Notes: a model not told the origin generated them from the letters alone. A DNA stretch of 64,000 bases from an uncultured Alphaproteobacteria bacterium (GCA_902514875.1 CABXSY010000003.1:1-64000); one strand, 5' to 3'. Positions 46,558 through 56,059 are shown, counted from the stretch's first letter. Numbers and translations are program-made.

Positions 46558-47385
46558 ATGAGTAGAAAAAAACTTACAGTTTACGATTATTTGCAATGCA
46601 AAGGTAAAAGACAATTAAGTGTTATGTTTGTACACAATGCTGACGAAGCTGCAGCAGCTGAAGAAGCAGGTATTGACATGATATGTACTTCGCATGATGC
46701 TCCACAATTTGGTATTTATAATTCTTTTGATGAGCTGAAAAGAATTCGTGAGGCTGCACCAACTTGCTTTATGCAGTCCGGAGGTGCAGTAAGAGTAGCT
46801 TCTGAGTATGAAGCAATGAAGCTTTCACACAAGTATTTAGATATAGGCGCAGATGTAATCTATGGAGGTAATTGGAGTTACAAATGGATTAGAGCATTAA
46901 GAGACGAATATGTACCAATTAATAGTCATGTTGGATTAGTTCCAGGAAATGCCACTTGGATTGGTGGATTTGTTGCTCAAGGCAAAACTGCTGATAAAGC
47001 AATTAGAATTTTAGAACATACCCTTGAGTTACAAGAAGCAGGAGCTATTGGAGTTGAGCTCGAAGTAGTTCCACCGAAAGTTGCTGAAGTGATTACAAAA
47101 AAAGTTAATATTATGACTCTCTCAATGGGAAGTGGCTCTGGATGTGACGGACAATATTTATTTGCTAATGATGTTCTGGGATATACTCAGGGAAAAATTC
47201 CAAGACATGCACGTATTTATAGAGATTTTAAAAAAGAATTTGCAAAACTACAAACTGAAAGAGTTAATGCATTCAAAGAGTTTCATGATGATACAGTAAA
47301 CAAAAAATTTAATGATCCTAAAATCACAGTTAATATCGATGATGGTGAATTTGACAAATTTTTAAAGCTTTCAGAAAAATTTTGA
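46558..47385 (+). CDS. PanB-family protein, noncanonical, copy 1
   Basis: A 275-residue TIM-barrel protein related to ketopantoate hydroxymethyltransferase: SHVGLVPGN and GGFVAQGKT, the Glu in GVELEVVPPKVAEVI (PanB's catalytic Glu) and MGSGSGCDGQYLFANDVLG are shared. The PanB metal Asp region (VADLPFM) reads CFMQSGG and the KIEGG substrate site reads IYGGNW, so key ligands are missing. Not expected to make ketopantoate. TTGGAG precedes the ATG. The neighbours suggest C1 or methyl-group chemistry, but that is inference. Confidence 0.75.
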   Translation: MSRKKLTVYDYLQCKGKRQLSVMFVHNADEAAAAEEAGIDMICTSHDAPQFGIYNSFDELKRIREAAPTCFMQSGGAVRVASEYEAMKLSHKYLDIGADVIYGGNWSYKWIRALRDEYVPINSHVGLVPGNATWIGGFVAQGKTADKAIRILEHTLELQEAGAIGVELEVVPPKVAEVITKKVNIMTLSMGSGSGCDGQYLFANDVLGYTQGKIPRHARIYRDFKKEFAKLQTERVNAFKEFHDDTVNKKFNDPKITVNIDDGEFDKFLKLSEKF

Positions 47386-47388
47386 TCA

Positions 47389-48402
47389 ATGTTTGCAGGC
47401 GAAGTTGATTTAAATACTTGGTATAAACCAAAAATAGATAAGAAAAAGTTAAAGGAACTTTCTAAGAGATCTGATTCAAAAGGTTTAATTGATATATCTG
47501 TATTTATTGTTGCTCTACTATTAAGCGGATATCTTTGTGTTGTAAGTTGGGGTACTTTTTGGTCAATTCCTGCTCTTCTACTTTATGGAAACATTTTCTA
47601 TTGTAAAATCATTAGCATTCAACATGAAACAAATCACGAAACATATTTTAAAACAAGAGTGTTAAATAAATTTTTTTATCATATAACTTCTTTGCTTGGT
47701 GGTTTTGAAGCAGTTCGATGGAAGTGGAGTCATTTTCATCACCATACCTACACAATTTTTACTCATGAGGAAGTATATGATTATGAAAATAATAGTCCTA
47801 AACCTACAGAACCTATTAGATTTCTTTTAAATTTTTTACCTCTGGGTCCTTTAATTAATATTCAAAAAATAAGACATTTTACACATTTTGAAATAATCAA
47901 ACATTCATTTGGAATAATTACTGCTGTTGTAAATATTACTGTACCTGAAAAAGAGATAAAAAAAATTATTAATAGCTCAAGATTATATGTTGTTTTTTGG
48001 CTAATCATTATTGCATCCTCAATTCTTTTTAAAACCTGGTTGCCAATAATAATGTTAATTCTGCCTCCATTTTATGGAAATACTATTTTAATGATTTGTG
48101 GAATGACACAACATGCAGGATTAGCTGACAATGTTAAAGATCATAGAAAAAGTACAAGAACAGTAATCATGAATCCTTTTTTCAGTTTTTTGTATTCGAA
48201 TATGGAATATCATATTGAGCATCACATCTTTCCAAAAATTCCTTGTCATAACCTCAAAGCTTTTCACCAAGTAGTTAAAGATCAAATGCCAACTCCAAGA
48301 AAAGGTGTAATAAATGCTTACAAAGAAATTATTCCTGCTATTTTTAAACAAGCAAAAGATAAAAATTATTATTTGAATGTTGAGGTACCAAGTACTAACT
48401 AG
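47389..48402 (+). CDS. Membrane desaturase-fold oxygenase, MocD-like, copy 2
   Basis: A 337-residue paralogue of the oxygenase at 43947. The N terminus VDLNTWYKPKIDKK parallels VDLGKWYRANIDKK of copy 1. His boxes read HETNH, HFHHH and HIEHH, all intact. The C-terminal segment PRKGVINAYKEIIPAIFKQAK is closely alike in both copies. It begins 3 bases after the first PanB-like gene and is followed by the second. The two copies may act on successive methyl groups or related substrates. Confidence 0.85.
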   Translation: MFAGEVDLNTWYKPKIDKKKLKELSKRSDSKGLIDISVFIVALLLSGYLCVVSWGTFWSIPALLLYGNIFYCKIISIQHETNHETYFKTRVLNKFFYHITSLLGGFEAVRWKWSHFHHHTYTIFTHEEVYDYENNSPKPTEPIRFLLNFLPLGPLINIQKIRHFTHFEIIKHSFGIITAVVNITVPEKEIKKIINSSRLYVVFWLIIIASSILFKTWLPIIMLILPPFYGNTILMICGMTQHAGLADNVKDHRKSTRTVIMNPFFSFLYSNMEYHIEHHIFPKIPCHNLKAFHQVVKDQMPTPRKGVINAYKEIIPAIFKQAKDKNYYLNVEVPSTN

Positions 48403-48404
48403 TT

Positions 48405-49238
48405 ATGAGAAAAAAAATAACTGTTAAGGACTTACAAAGTTTTAAAGGTAAAAAAAAATTAGTTTGTATATTAATTAAAAACGAAGAAGAAGCATTAGCA
48501 GCTGATAAGGTTGGTTTTGAGATGCTTGCAACTGGTTTAGCAGGTAAGTACAAAAATGATGATGACCATCCTAATTTTGATCAATTAGTTAAAATGAGAG
48601 AGGCTGCTCCTACTGCATTCATGCACTGTGGCGCTCCCGACAGTTTTATACCAACAATTGATGAAGCTAAAAAATTTTCATTTAAAATATTAGAGCATGG
48701 TTTTGATATGCTTTATTGTAATACACGTTTTGATTTAATAGGAGAATTATTCAAAGAAGGAATTCCTTGTTTAGGCCATGTTGGTCTGGTCCCACCCAAA
48801 CGAACTTGGACTGGAGGATTTGTAGCAGTAGGCAAAACAGCAAAAGAAGCTATGTGGATTTATGATCAGTGTTTAAAAATTCAAGATGCTGGAGGGGTTG
48901 CTATAGAAATGGAGTGTGTGCCATATAAAATTGCAGAGGTTATTTCAAAAAAAGTGGAACCAACAGTTATGTCAATGGGAAGTGGGTCTGGATGCGACGT
49001 GGAATACGTTTTCGGATGCGACATATTAGGAACTACGAAGGGTAAAATACCTCGACATGCAAAAAAATATAGGGATTTTCAACAAGAATTTGCAAGACTT
49101 CAAAAAGAAAGAGAGTCTGCCTTTAAAGAATTTTATGATGATGTTCATACTGGTGCTTTTCCTGAGAAAAAAAATATTGTAGAAATTAATGAAAATGAAC
49201 TAGATATATTTTTAAATAAATTAGAAAAAAGAGGATAG
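48405..49238 (+). CDS. PanB-family protein, noncanonical, copy 2
   Basis: A 277-residue paralogue of the protein at 46558, sharing GHVGLVPPKRTWTGGFVAVGKTAKEA, the Glu in AIEMECVPYK and MGSGSGCDVEYVFGCDILG. Again the metal Asp region reads AFMHCGA and the Lys-Glu substrate site reads LYCNTRF, unlike PanB. CDG of copy 1 and canonical TDG is CDV here. The pairing desaturase plus PanB-like is thus duplicated as a module. Function unknown. Confidence 0.72.
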   Translation: MRKKITVKDLQSFKGKKKLVCILIKNEEEALAADKVGFEMLATGLAGKYKNDDDHPNFDQLVKMREAAPTAFMHCGAPDSFIPTIDEAKKFSFKILEHGFDMLYCNTRFDLIGELFKEGIPCLGHVGLVPPKRTWTGGFVAVGKTAKEAMWIYDQCLKIQDAGGVAIEMECVPYKIAEVISKKVEPTVMSMGSGSGCDVEYVFGCDILGTTKGKIPRHAKKYRDFQQEFARLQKERESAFKEFYDDVHTGAFPEKKNIVEINENELDIFLNKLEKRG

Positions 49239-49240
49239 TT

Positions 49241-50248
49241 GTGAATAGAGACAAATTAAATGATGAAAATTATGGTACAAGAGACAAAAGAGGTCATTGG
49301 AAACCTTTTGGTACTATAAGTATAAATCCTCCTAAAGAAATTTTTTATAATCCGATAAGATTATTAAAATATTTTTTTAAGTTTCCAGGAATATTTTTTC
49401 CATGGACATTTGTTTTTGGAGCAATAACAGTAGCAACCTATCTATTTTTAACACCTTCCTTAGAAAGCATGAAGACTTTCGAAGTTGGTTGGATATCTTA
49501 TATTTTTTTGAGAAATGCAGCAATTATACTTTTATGGACAGGTTTTTTTCATCTAAGATTAAAAACACAAGGAACTTCATTTAAGTATAATCCACGACCT
49601 TTGGAAAAAAACAATTCGACATTTTTGTTCAACGATCAAACAAAAGATAATTTATTTTATACTTTTTGTAGCGCAATTCCACTTTGGACAGCTTATGAAG
49701 TAATTACGTTTTGGGCATTTGCTAATCAAATAATACCATATGTAAGTTGGGAAGCTTACCCCATTTATTGTTGTTTTATGTTTTTCTTAGTTCCTTTTAT
49801 ACGTGATGCACATTTTTATTTAACTCATAGATTATTACATTGGGCACCACTTTATAAAATAGCTCATAAAGTACATCATCGTAACACTAATACAGGCGCT
49901 TGGTCCGGAATGTCTATGCATCCAATTGAGCACATACTATATTTTTCTGGTATACTCATTCACTGGATTATTCCTTCACATCCTCTAGTGGCAATGTATC
50001 ATGTCTTCCATGCTGGTTTGGCACCTACTCCAGGTCATACAGGATATGAAAAGATGACTTTTAAAAATGGTGTAACAATTCCAACTGGTGATTATATGCA
50101 TTATATTCATCATAAATATTTTGAATGTAATTACTCTGGTGGAAATACAAGCTTCCTGGATAAACTAATGGGCACTTTTCATGATGGGTCTGAAGATGCA
50201 ACAAAAGAAGTGATGGCTCGTATTAAAGATAAAGCTCATTATCTTTAA
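49241..50248 (+). CDS. Sterol desaturase/fatty acid hydroxylase family protein
   Basis: A 335-residue membrane di-iron protein of the FA_hydroxylase family, distinct from the two oxygenases upstream. His clusters are HFYLTHRLLH, HKVHHRNTNTGAW, HPIEH and DYMHYIHHKYFECNY. Three or four membrane helices are visible. The start is GTG 2 bases after the PanB-like gene, so it belongs to the same transcript and may use the same ferredoxin. Substrate unknown. Confidence 0.87.
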   Translation: MNRDKLNDENYGTRDKRGHWKPFGTISINPPKEIFYNPIRLLKYFFKFPGIFFPWTFVFGAITVATYLFLTPSLESMKTFEVGWISYIFLRNAAIILLWTGFFHLRLKTQGTSFKYNPRPLEKNNSTFLFNDQTKDNLFYTFCSAIPLWTAYEVITFWAFANQIIPYVSWEAYPIYCCFMFFLVPFIRDAHFYLTHRLLHWAPLYKIAHKVHHRNTNTGAWSGMSMHPIEHILYFSGILIHWIIPSHPLVAMYHVFHAGLAPTPGHTGYEKMTFKNGVTIPTGDYMHYIHHKYFECNYSGGNTSFLDKLMGTFHDGSEDATKEVMARIKDKAHYL

Positions 50249-50292
50249 ACTTATCTTCATAAATTTTTAATTTTATTATATTGATCTTATAT

Positions 50293-51168
50293 ATGAGTAA
50301 GGTTGAAATATTTAAAGATGTAAAAAATAGCTTAGGCGAAGGCATTACATGGTCGCCACTTAATAGTTGTATATATTGGTTAGACATAATGCCAAAATCT
50401 GTTTTGTTTAAAATTGATTTAAATTCTAACAAATTAGAAACTTTTGATTTACCCGAATTTGTTACAGCGTCTTCGATAATATCTAATAATGAAATTGCTT
50501 TAGTATCAAACAATGGTGTAAACAAATTTGATTTTAATACCAATAGTTATGAAAGAATTATTGATGTAGAAAAAGATATTCCAACAAACAGGTCTAATGA
50601 TGGTGCATCTGATGCTAATGGGAGACTTTGGTTTGGAACAATGCAAAATAATTTTAATAAAGATGGAAGTGCTAAATCTTTAGATACTAAATCTGGGAGT
50701 TTATACTGTCTATCAGGTAATCAATTAAATATTGTTGAAAAAAATCTTGGCATACCTAATACGTTTGTATGGAGTCCAGATAATACAAAATTTTATTTTG
50801 CAGATACAATAGAAGGCTCATTACTTGAATATAAATTCAACCTAGATGAAGGTATTTTATCAGATAAAAAAATTTTTTTTAATTTTGATAGAGGTGCTCC
50901 AGATGGATCAACTATTGATAGTGATGGTTTTATTTGGAATTGTCGTTGGGGTGGATCGTGTGTTGTAAAAATTGATCCAAAAGGCAGGGTTGATCAAATT
51001 TACGAGCTACCTGTTGAAAATGTAACAAATTGTGTTTTTGGTGGAAATGATCTCAAAACTCTATTTATTACTACTGCTAATAATTCAGATAAAAATAAAT
51101 ATGATGGCAGTTTATTTGCATTAAATGTAAATACCCCTGGTATTGAAGATAATAAATTTAAAATTTGA
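50293..51168 (+). CDS. SMP-30/gluconolactonase family lactonase
   Basis: A six-bladed beta-propeller lactonase that opens sugar lactones to acids. I use ATG 50293 rather than the in-frame TTG at 50281; 291 residues. The metal-site segments are present: LGEGITWSP (Glu), NDGASDANGRLWFGTM, NTFVWSPDNTKFYFADT (Asn) and PDGSTIDSDGFIW (Asp). Together with the dehydratase downstream it fits sugar, lactone, acid, 2-keto-3-deoxy acid chemistry. The sugar is not determined. Confidence 0.9.
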   Translation: MSKVEIFKDVKNSLGEGITWSPLNSCIYWLDIMPKSVLFKIDLNSNKLETFDLPEFVTASSIISNNEIALVSNNGVNKFDFNTNSYERIIDVEKDIPTNRSNDGASDANGRLWFGTMQNNFNKDGSAKSLDTKSGSLYCLSGNQLNIVEKNLGIPNTFVWSPDNTKFYFADTIEGSLLEYKFNLDEGILSDKKIFFNFDRGAPDGSTIDSDGFIWNCRWGGSCVVKIDPKGRVDQIYELPVENVTNCVFGGNDLKTLFITTANNSDKNKYDGSLFALNVNTPGIEDNKFKI

Positions 51169-51199
51169 TTTTTTACTTTAATTAGATAAGACTTTTTTG

Positions 51200-52933
51200 A
51201 TGAATAAAAAAAATAAATTTAGATCTTCTGATTGGTATAATTCTAAATCACATAGAAGAGATACTTTTATACATAGGGGCTGGATGAGAAATCAAGGTCA
51301 CCCCAATCATTTGTTTGATGGACGTCCTGTAATTGGTATTTGTAATACTTGGTCAGAGCTAACACCTTGTAATGGTCATTTTAGGGAGATAGCAGAGTCA
51401 GTTAAAAAAGGTGTTTATGAAGCTGGCGGTTTTCCTTTGGAATTTCCAGTCTTTTCAGCAAGTGAATCCAATTTAAGACCAACAGCTATGTTGTTTAGAA
51501 ATTTAGCAAGTATGGATGTTGAAGAAGCAATAAGAGGTAATCCCATTGATGGAGTCGTATTGCTAATGGGTTGTGATAAGACTACACCTTCATTGATGAT
51601 GGGAGCTGCAAGTGTTGATCTTCCTACAATTGGTGTGTCAGGTGGACCAATGCTTAATGGACATCATCAAGGAGAAATAATAGGTTCTGGCACTGGCGTT
51701 TGGAAACTTGATGCAGATTTAAATGCGGGCATAATAACAGAAGAAGATTTTATTAATGCAGAAATTTCAATGAGTAGATCTAAAGGTAATTGTATGACAA
51801 TGGGGACTGCATCAACAATGGGATCAATGGTAGAAGCATTAGGAATGTCACTACCTGGAAATGCCGCAATACCTGCGGTTGATTCAAGAAGATATGCTTT
51901 AGCCCATATGTCTGGGAAAAGAATTGTTGAAATGGTCAAGGAAGATATAACTATGTCAAAAATTGTTACAAAAAAATCATTTGAAAATGCAATTAAGGTC
52001 AATGGAGCAATAGGCGGATCAACAAATGCAGTTATCCATTTAGCTGCAATTGCAGGTCGAATGGAAATTGATTTAGATTTAGATGATTGGAATAAATGTG
52101 GAGATGGTATTCCAACTTTAGTAAATCTACAGCCTTCAGGAAAATACTTAATGGAAGATTTTTATTATGCAGGTGGTGTTCCAGTAGTCATAAAAAGATT
52201 AATGGAAAAAAAATTAATAGATGAAAATTCAATGACTGTTAACGGAAAAACTATAGCTGAGAATAATATAAACGCTAAATGTTGGAACAATGAAGTTATA
52301 AAAGAATTTGAAAATCCGTTAACAAAAAATGGAGGAATTAAAATTCTAAGGGGTAATATCGCTCCAAATGGGGCAATTATTAAACCCTCAGCTGCATCAC
52401 CAGAATTAATGAAACATACTGGAAGAGCGGTAGTTTTTGAAAGCGTAGAAGAGTTTCATGAAAAGATTGATGATCCTAATTTAGACGTTGATGAAAATTC
52501 AATATTAGTTTTAAAAAATTGTGGACCAAAAGGCTATCCTGGTATGGCTGAAGTCGGTAATATGCGTCTTCCGCAAAAAGTTCTTAAAAAAGGTGTTAGA
52601 GATATGATTAGAATATCTGATGCAAGAATGAGTGGAACAGCATATGGTACAGTAATACTTCATACTGCTCCAGAAGCTGCAGTCAAAGGTCCTTTAGCAG
52701 CAGTTCAAAATGGCGATGAAATAGAAGTAGATGTTGATCAAGGCACAATGAATTTAAAAGTGGATAATGAAACAATAAAAAATCGTCTAGAAAAATATTC
52801 ACCTGTTGTTCCAGAAATCACAGGTGGTTACCAAAAAATGTATGTAGAGCATGTTATGCAAGCTGACAAAGGAGCAGATCTAGATTTTCTAATTGGGAAA
52901 AGAGGTGCTGAAGTCAAAAGACATAGCCACTAA
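51200..52933 (+). CDS. IlvD/Edd family sugar-acid dehydratase
   Basis: Iron-sulfur dehydratase of 577 residues (ATG 51200; a TTG one codon earlier is also in frame). Cluster Cys residues are in SELTPCNGHF, LLMGCDKTTPS and SKGNCMTMGTAST. The sequence MFRNLASMDVEEAIRGNPIDG is typical of pentonate/hexonate dehydratases (L-arabonate, D-xylonate) rather than biosynthetic IlvD. It follows the lactonase gene, so sugar-acid dehydration is likely. Converges with the enolase-superfamily gene with a 3-base gap. Confidence 0.9.
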   Translation: MNKKNKFRSSDWYNSKSHRRDTFIHRGWMRNQGHPNHLFDGRPVIGICNTWSELTPCNGHFREIAESVKKGVYEAGGFPLEFPVFSASESNLRPTAMLFRNLASMDVEEAIRGNPIDGVVLLMGCDKTTPSLMMGAASVDLPTIGVSGGPMLNGHHQGEIIGSGTGVWKLDADLNAGIITEEDFINAEISMSRSKGNCMTMGTASTMGSMVEALGMSLPGNAAIPAVDSRRYALAHMSGKRIVEMVKEDITMSKIVTKKSFENAIKVNGAIGGSTNAVIHLAAIAGRMEIDLDLDDWNKCGDGIPTLVNLQPSGKYLMEDFYYAGGVPVVIKRLMEKKLIDENSMTVNGKTIAENNINAKCWNNEVIKEFENPLTKNGGIKILRGNIAPNGAIIKPSAASPELMKHTGRAVVFESVEEFHEKIDDPNLDVDENSILVLKNCGPKGYPGMAEVGNMRLPQKVLKKGVRDMIRISDARMSGTAYGTVILHTAPEAAVKGPLAAVQNGDEIEVDVDQGTMNLKVDNETIKNRLEKYSPVVPEITGGYQKMYVEHVMQADKGADLDFLIGKRGAEVKRHSH

Positions 52934-52936
52934 TTA

Positions 52937-54121
52937 TTATTGATGAATTTCAAAGTTGTCTAAATATTTTTCTGTTAACCTAATTCCTAATCCATGTTCA
53001 TTTTCATCTAATTCAATAAAGCCATTCTTTGCCTGCGGTTCTCCATCAAAAATATACCAAAATAATTCATTACCAATTTCAACTGGCCAAAAAGGAAAAT
53101 ACTCAACAATTGGAGCATTAACAGAACTCATAGAAATATGAAAATTATGTACTTGTCCAGCATGAGGAATAACTGGTATTTGAAATGCCTCAGCTAGAGC
53201 AGAAATTTTATGTGCTTGTGTTATTCCCCCAACTCTATTTGTATCAAATTGCACAACATCAATTGCTTTTTTCTCTAGTAATTGTCTAAAACCAAAAAGC
53301 GTATATTCATGTTCACCCCCAGAAATAGGCGTTCTACATGATGCTTTTAAATCAGCATAACCGTCAATATCATCTGCTATAACTGGTTCTTCTAACCAAC
53401 GTAGATTTTCATTGTCGATTAATCTCATCATTCTTTTTGCATATTCAAATGTCCAACCCATGTAAACATCTGCCATTATATCAACATTACCACCTACTAC
53501 TGACCTTACGGTTTTAATAAGCTCAATATTTTTGTGCATACCTTCAGCACCATCTGTTGGTCCCCAACCAAGTCTTAATTTCATAGCTTTAAAACCTTGA
53601 TCTAAATAATCTTTAGCTTCTTTTGCAAGACTATCTAATGGCTGGCTGTATAGCTTACTTGCATAACAAGGAAGTTTTGATTTAGTCTTGCCACCTAACA
53701 ATTTAAATACAGGTTGCTTTGCTGACTTTCCAAGAGCATCCCATATTGCAATATCTACAGCACTAATAGCTGTCATTCCTATACCTTTTCTTCCCCAAGC
53801 TAATGTTTGTCGATACATTTTTTGCCATATATGTTCATAATCCCAAATACTTTCACCAATAATTGCTGGTGTTAAATAATTATCAATTACAGATTTACAT
53901 GGTTCTGGAGATAATGCTGCATTACCTAAACCTATGAAACCATCACTTGTTTCTACTTCAACAACCAACCAACTATGAAATTTATAAGTTGTCCATCTGT
54001 CGTTTGAAATATTTTCTTGATTTACAATATCAGCAGCATTCGTACAAAAATTTTCATGAATTTTTTGAACAGGTCCTGTCCATTTATAAACTTTGGCTTT
54101 TACATTTACAATTTTACTCAC
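52937..54121 (-). CDS. Enolase-superfamily sugar-acid dehydratase, L-rhamnonate dehydratase-like
   Basis: A 394-residue mandelate racemase/muconate lactonising family enzyme. Metal ligands are in ADVYMGW (Asp), RWLEEP (Glu) and SGGEHEYT (Glu with adjacent His); the catalytic His is in PHAGQVHNFHISMS. The GEHE and HNFHISMS segments recall L-rhamnonate dehydratase, which makes 2-keto-3-deoxy-L-rhamnonate. A rhamnose mutarotase gene 2 kb away supports it. L-fuconate or other acid-sugar specificity cannot be excluded. Confidence 0.82.
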   Translation of the reverse strand: MSKIVNVKAKVYKWTGPVQKIHENFCTNAADIVNQENISNDRWTTYKFHSWLVVEVETSDGFIGLGNAALSPEPCKSVIDNYLTPAIIGESIWDYEHIWQKMYRQTLAWGRKGIGMTAISAVDIAIWDALGKSAKQPVFKLLGGKTKSKLPCYASKLYSQPLDSLAKEAKDYLDQGFKAMKLRLGWGPTDGAEGMHKNIELIKTVRSVVGGNVDIMADVYMGWTFEYAKRMMRLIDNENLRWLEEPVIADDIDGYADLKASCRTPISGGEHEYTLFGFRQLLEKKAIDVVQFDTNRVGGITQAHKISALAEAFQIPVIPHAGQVHNFHISMSSVNAPIVEYFPFWPVEIGNELFWYIFDGEPQAKNGFIELDENEHGLGIRLTEKYLDNFEIHQ

Positions 54122-54170
54122 AAATCAATATTATACTATATTATAAAAATTGAAGACATATTTTTTATTA

Positions 54171-55151
54171 CTAAGATAAAAGTCTGAGTAATAATTTCAA
54201 AGATTCTAATGTAGGATTTATATTAGCTTTATTTTTACCCACTATATCAAAAGCGGTTCCATGTGCTGGAGTTGTAATTGGTATTGGTAAACCTCCTTGA
54301 ACAGTAACGCCCTTTTCAAATCCAAATGATTTAAGCCCTGATTGTATTGCATCGTGATACATACCAACTAGACAATTATACTTTTTATTTTTATACGCTG
54401 TTATAAAAGATGTATCGCATGGTAACGGTCCATGTGTGCTAATTTTCATACGATTTGCTCTTCTTATCGCTGGAATAATTATTTTTTTTTCTTCACTTCC
54501 AAATTCTGCATGAGGATTTAATGCCTGTACTGCTATTTTAGGATTTTTTAATCCATTCATTTTTAAATATTTATTTATTAACTTTATTGGCTCAAGAATA
54601 TTTTTAATAGTAATATTTTTTGCAACTTCTTTTAAAGGAATATGAGAAGTCACCCTAGCTGTCCAAAAATTATTTAATACATTAAGTTCACAGACATAAC
54701 TTTTTATTTTAAATTTTTTTTTAAAATAATGAAGTTCATCTTTAACTTTCATTCCTGCAAGTTCTAAACTTGTTTTATTAAATGGAGCAAAATTTATTCC
54801 ATCTATTTTTTTTTTATTAAATAAATCGACTGCCAAATTGATAGAATTTAAAACAGAAATTCCTGATTTTTTATTCGCTTTTCCAATAGGGAATTTTGTT
54901 TTTTGTTTAGTAATATCAAAGAAAATCTTATTAGTATTATCAAATTCTATTTGATTAATATTACGTATATATTTGATAGATTTGCTAACTTTTTGTTTTG
55001 CTATATATTTATCAAATATAGATTTTTCTCCAATAATTATAATATTTATCTTTTTCAAAATATTGTGAGATAAAATTTTAGAAATTAACTCACCGCCAAT
55101 ACCAGATGGATCACCCATAAGAATAGCAATAATTTTTTTTCTATTTTTCAT
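54171..55151 (-). CDS. PdxA-family dehydrogenase (catabolic PdxA2-like)
   Basis: A 326-residue homologue of 4-hydroxythreonine-4-phosphate dehydrogenase. The N terminus IAILMGDPSGIGGEL and the C-terminal metal-site block YHDAIQSGLKSFGFEKG with PAHGTAFDIVG are clear. The loop usually read NPHAGEGG is shortened to NPHAEFGSEE. Within a sugar cluster it is more likely a catabolic 4-phospho-threonate/erythronate-type enzyme than part of vitamin B6 synthesis. One-base overlap with the amidohydrolase gene. Confidence 0.83.
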   Translation of the reverse strand: MKNRKKIIAILMGDPSGIGGELISKILSHNILKKINIIIIGEKSIFDKYIAKQKVSKSIKYIRNINQIEFDNTNKIFFDITKQKTKFPIGKANKKSGISVLNSINLAVDLFNKKKIDGINFAPFNKTSLELAGMKVKDELHYFKKKFKIKSYVCELNVLNNFWTARVTSHIPLKEVAKNITIKNILEPIKLINKYLKMNGLKNPKIAVQALNPHAEFGSEEKKIIIPAIRRANRMKISTHGPLPCDTSFITAYKNKKYNCLVGMYHDAIQSGLKSFGFEKGVTVQGGLPIPITTPAHGTAFDIVGKNKANINPTLESLKLLLRLLS

Positions 55152-56059
55152 TAAACTCTATAAAATTTTTCTGCATTTTCTGAGAAAACTTTATTAAGTT
55201 CATTTTGTGATAAATTTTTAGTTATTTCAAAATATGAATGCCAATAGTTATCAAAAGTATTAAAAATTTTATCTACTGGAAAATTTGATCCAAACATGCA
55301 CCTATTAATACCAAAAATTTCAATTGTCTTAAGAACAAAATATTTGGTAGAAGTAACAGTCCAATTAGCGTTAAACATTCCTAAACCAGATATTTTACAA
55401 ACAAAATTATCATTTTCTGCTAGAGATTTCATTTCCCTCATCCAATATTCCTTATACTCTTCTGTTTGAAAACAAGGTTCACCAGTATGATTTAATATAA
55501 ATAAAACATTTGAATACCTTTTTGCTAATTTAGAGGCATCATCAAATTGATGAGGATATATCTGTATATCAAAAGATAATTCTCTATTACTGATATGTTT
55601 AAAGTTTTCTATCCATAACTCATCTTTTAAATAATCCTTTTTTGCATGAGAATATTGAGGCCTATCTCTATCAAATGACAAAATTTGCCGAATTCCTCGC
55701 ACGTTCTTATAATCTAGATGCTGATCAAGAATATCACTAACCTTTTCTTTTGAAAAATCAGCAAATGCCACAATTCCATTTGGAATTTTTAAGTTATTAT
55801 TATCAGAAATATTCTGCAACCATTTTGTTTCTTCTATTGGATTACTATCATCATGTTCAGCTTGAACATGAATAGATTTTATGAGATTTAAATTTTTAGC
55901 ATCATTTAAATAATCATCTAATAAATAATTTTTTTTAATACTTTTAAAATTTCCAAAAAAAGCTTTTTCTTCATTACCACTTAACCAATGATAATGCGTT
56001 TCATTAGAATTAAGATCCCATAAATGGTGATGTGAATCAACAATAGCTATTTTTTGCAT
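55151..56059 (-). CDS. Amidohydrolase 2 family, L-fuconolactonase-like
   Basis: A 302-residue TIM-barrel hydrolase of the COG3618 type. The metal motif is VDSHHHLWDL, followed by ILNHTGEP and MFGSNFPVDK with the catalytic Asp. Proteins of this type hydrolyse L-fuconolactone, L-rhamnonolactone or related lactones. It is the first gene of a minus-strand operon (amidohydrolase, pdxA-like and perhaps the enolase), divergent from the mutarotase gene. Confidence 0.88.
   Translation of the reverse strand: MQKIAIVDSHHHLWDLNSNETHYHWLSGNEEKAFFGNFKSIKKNYLLDDYLNDAKNLNLIKSIHVQAEHDDSNPIEETKWLQNISDNNNLKIPNGIVAFADFSKEKVSDILDQHLDYKNVRGIRQILSFDRDRPQYSHAKKDYLKDELWIENFKHISNRELSFDIQIYPHQFDDASKLAKRYSNVLFILNHTGEPCFQTEEYKEYWMREMKSLAENDNFVCKISGLGMFNANWTVTSTKYFVLKTIEIFGINRCMFGSNFPVDKIFNTFDNYWHSYFEITKNLSQNELNKVFSENAEKFYRV

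Noticed and set aside
46558-47385. Annotation as biosynthetic panB
   Set aside because: Key metal and substrate residues are not seen, two copies are present, and no panC or panD is nearby.
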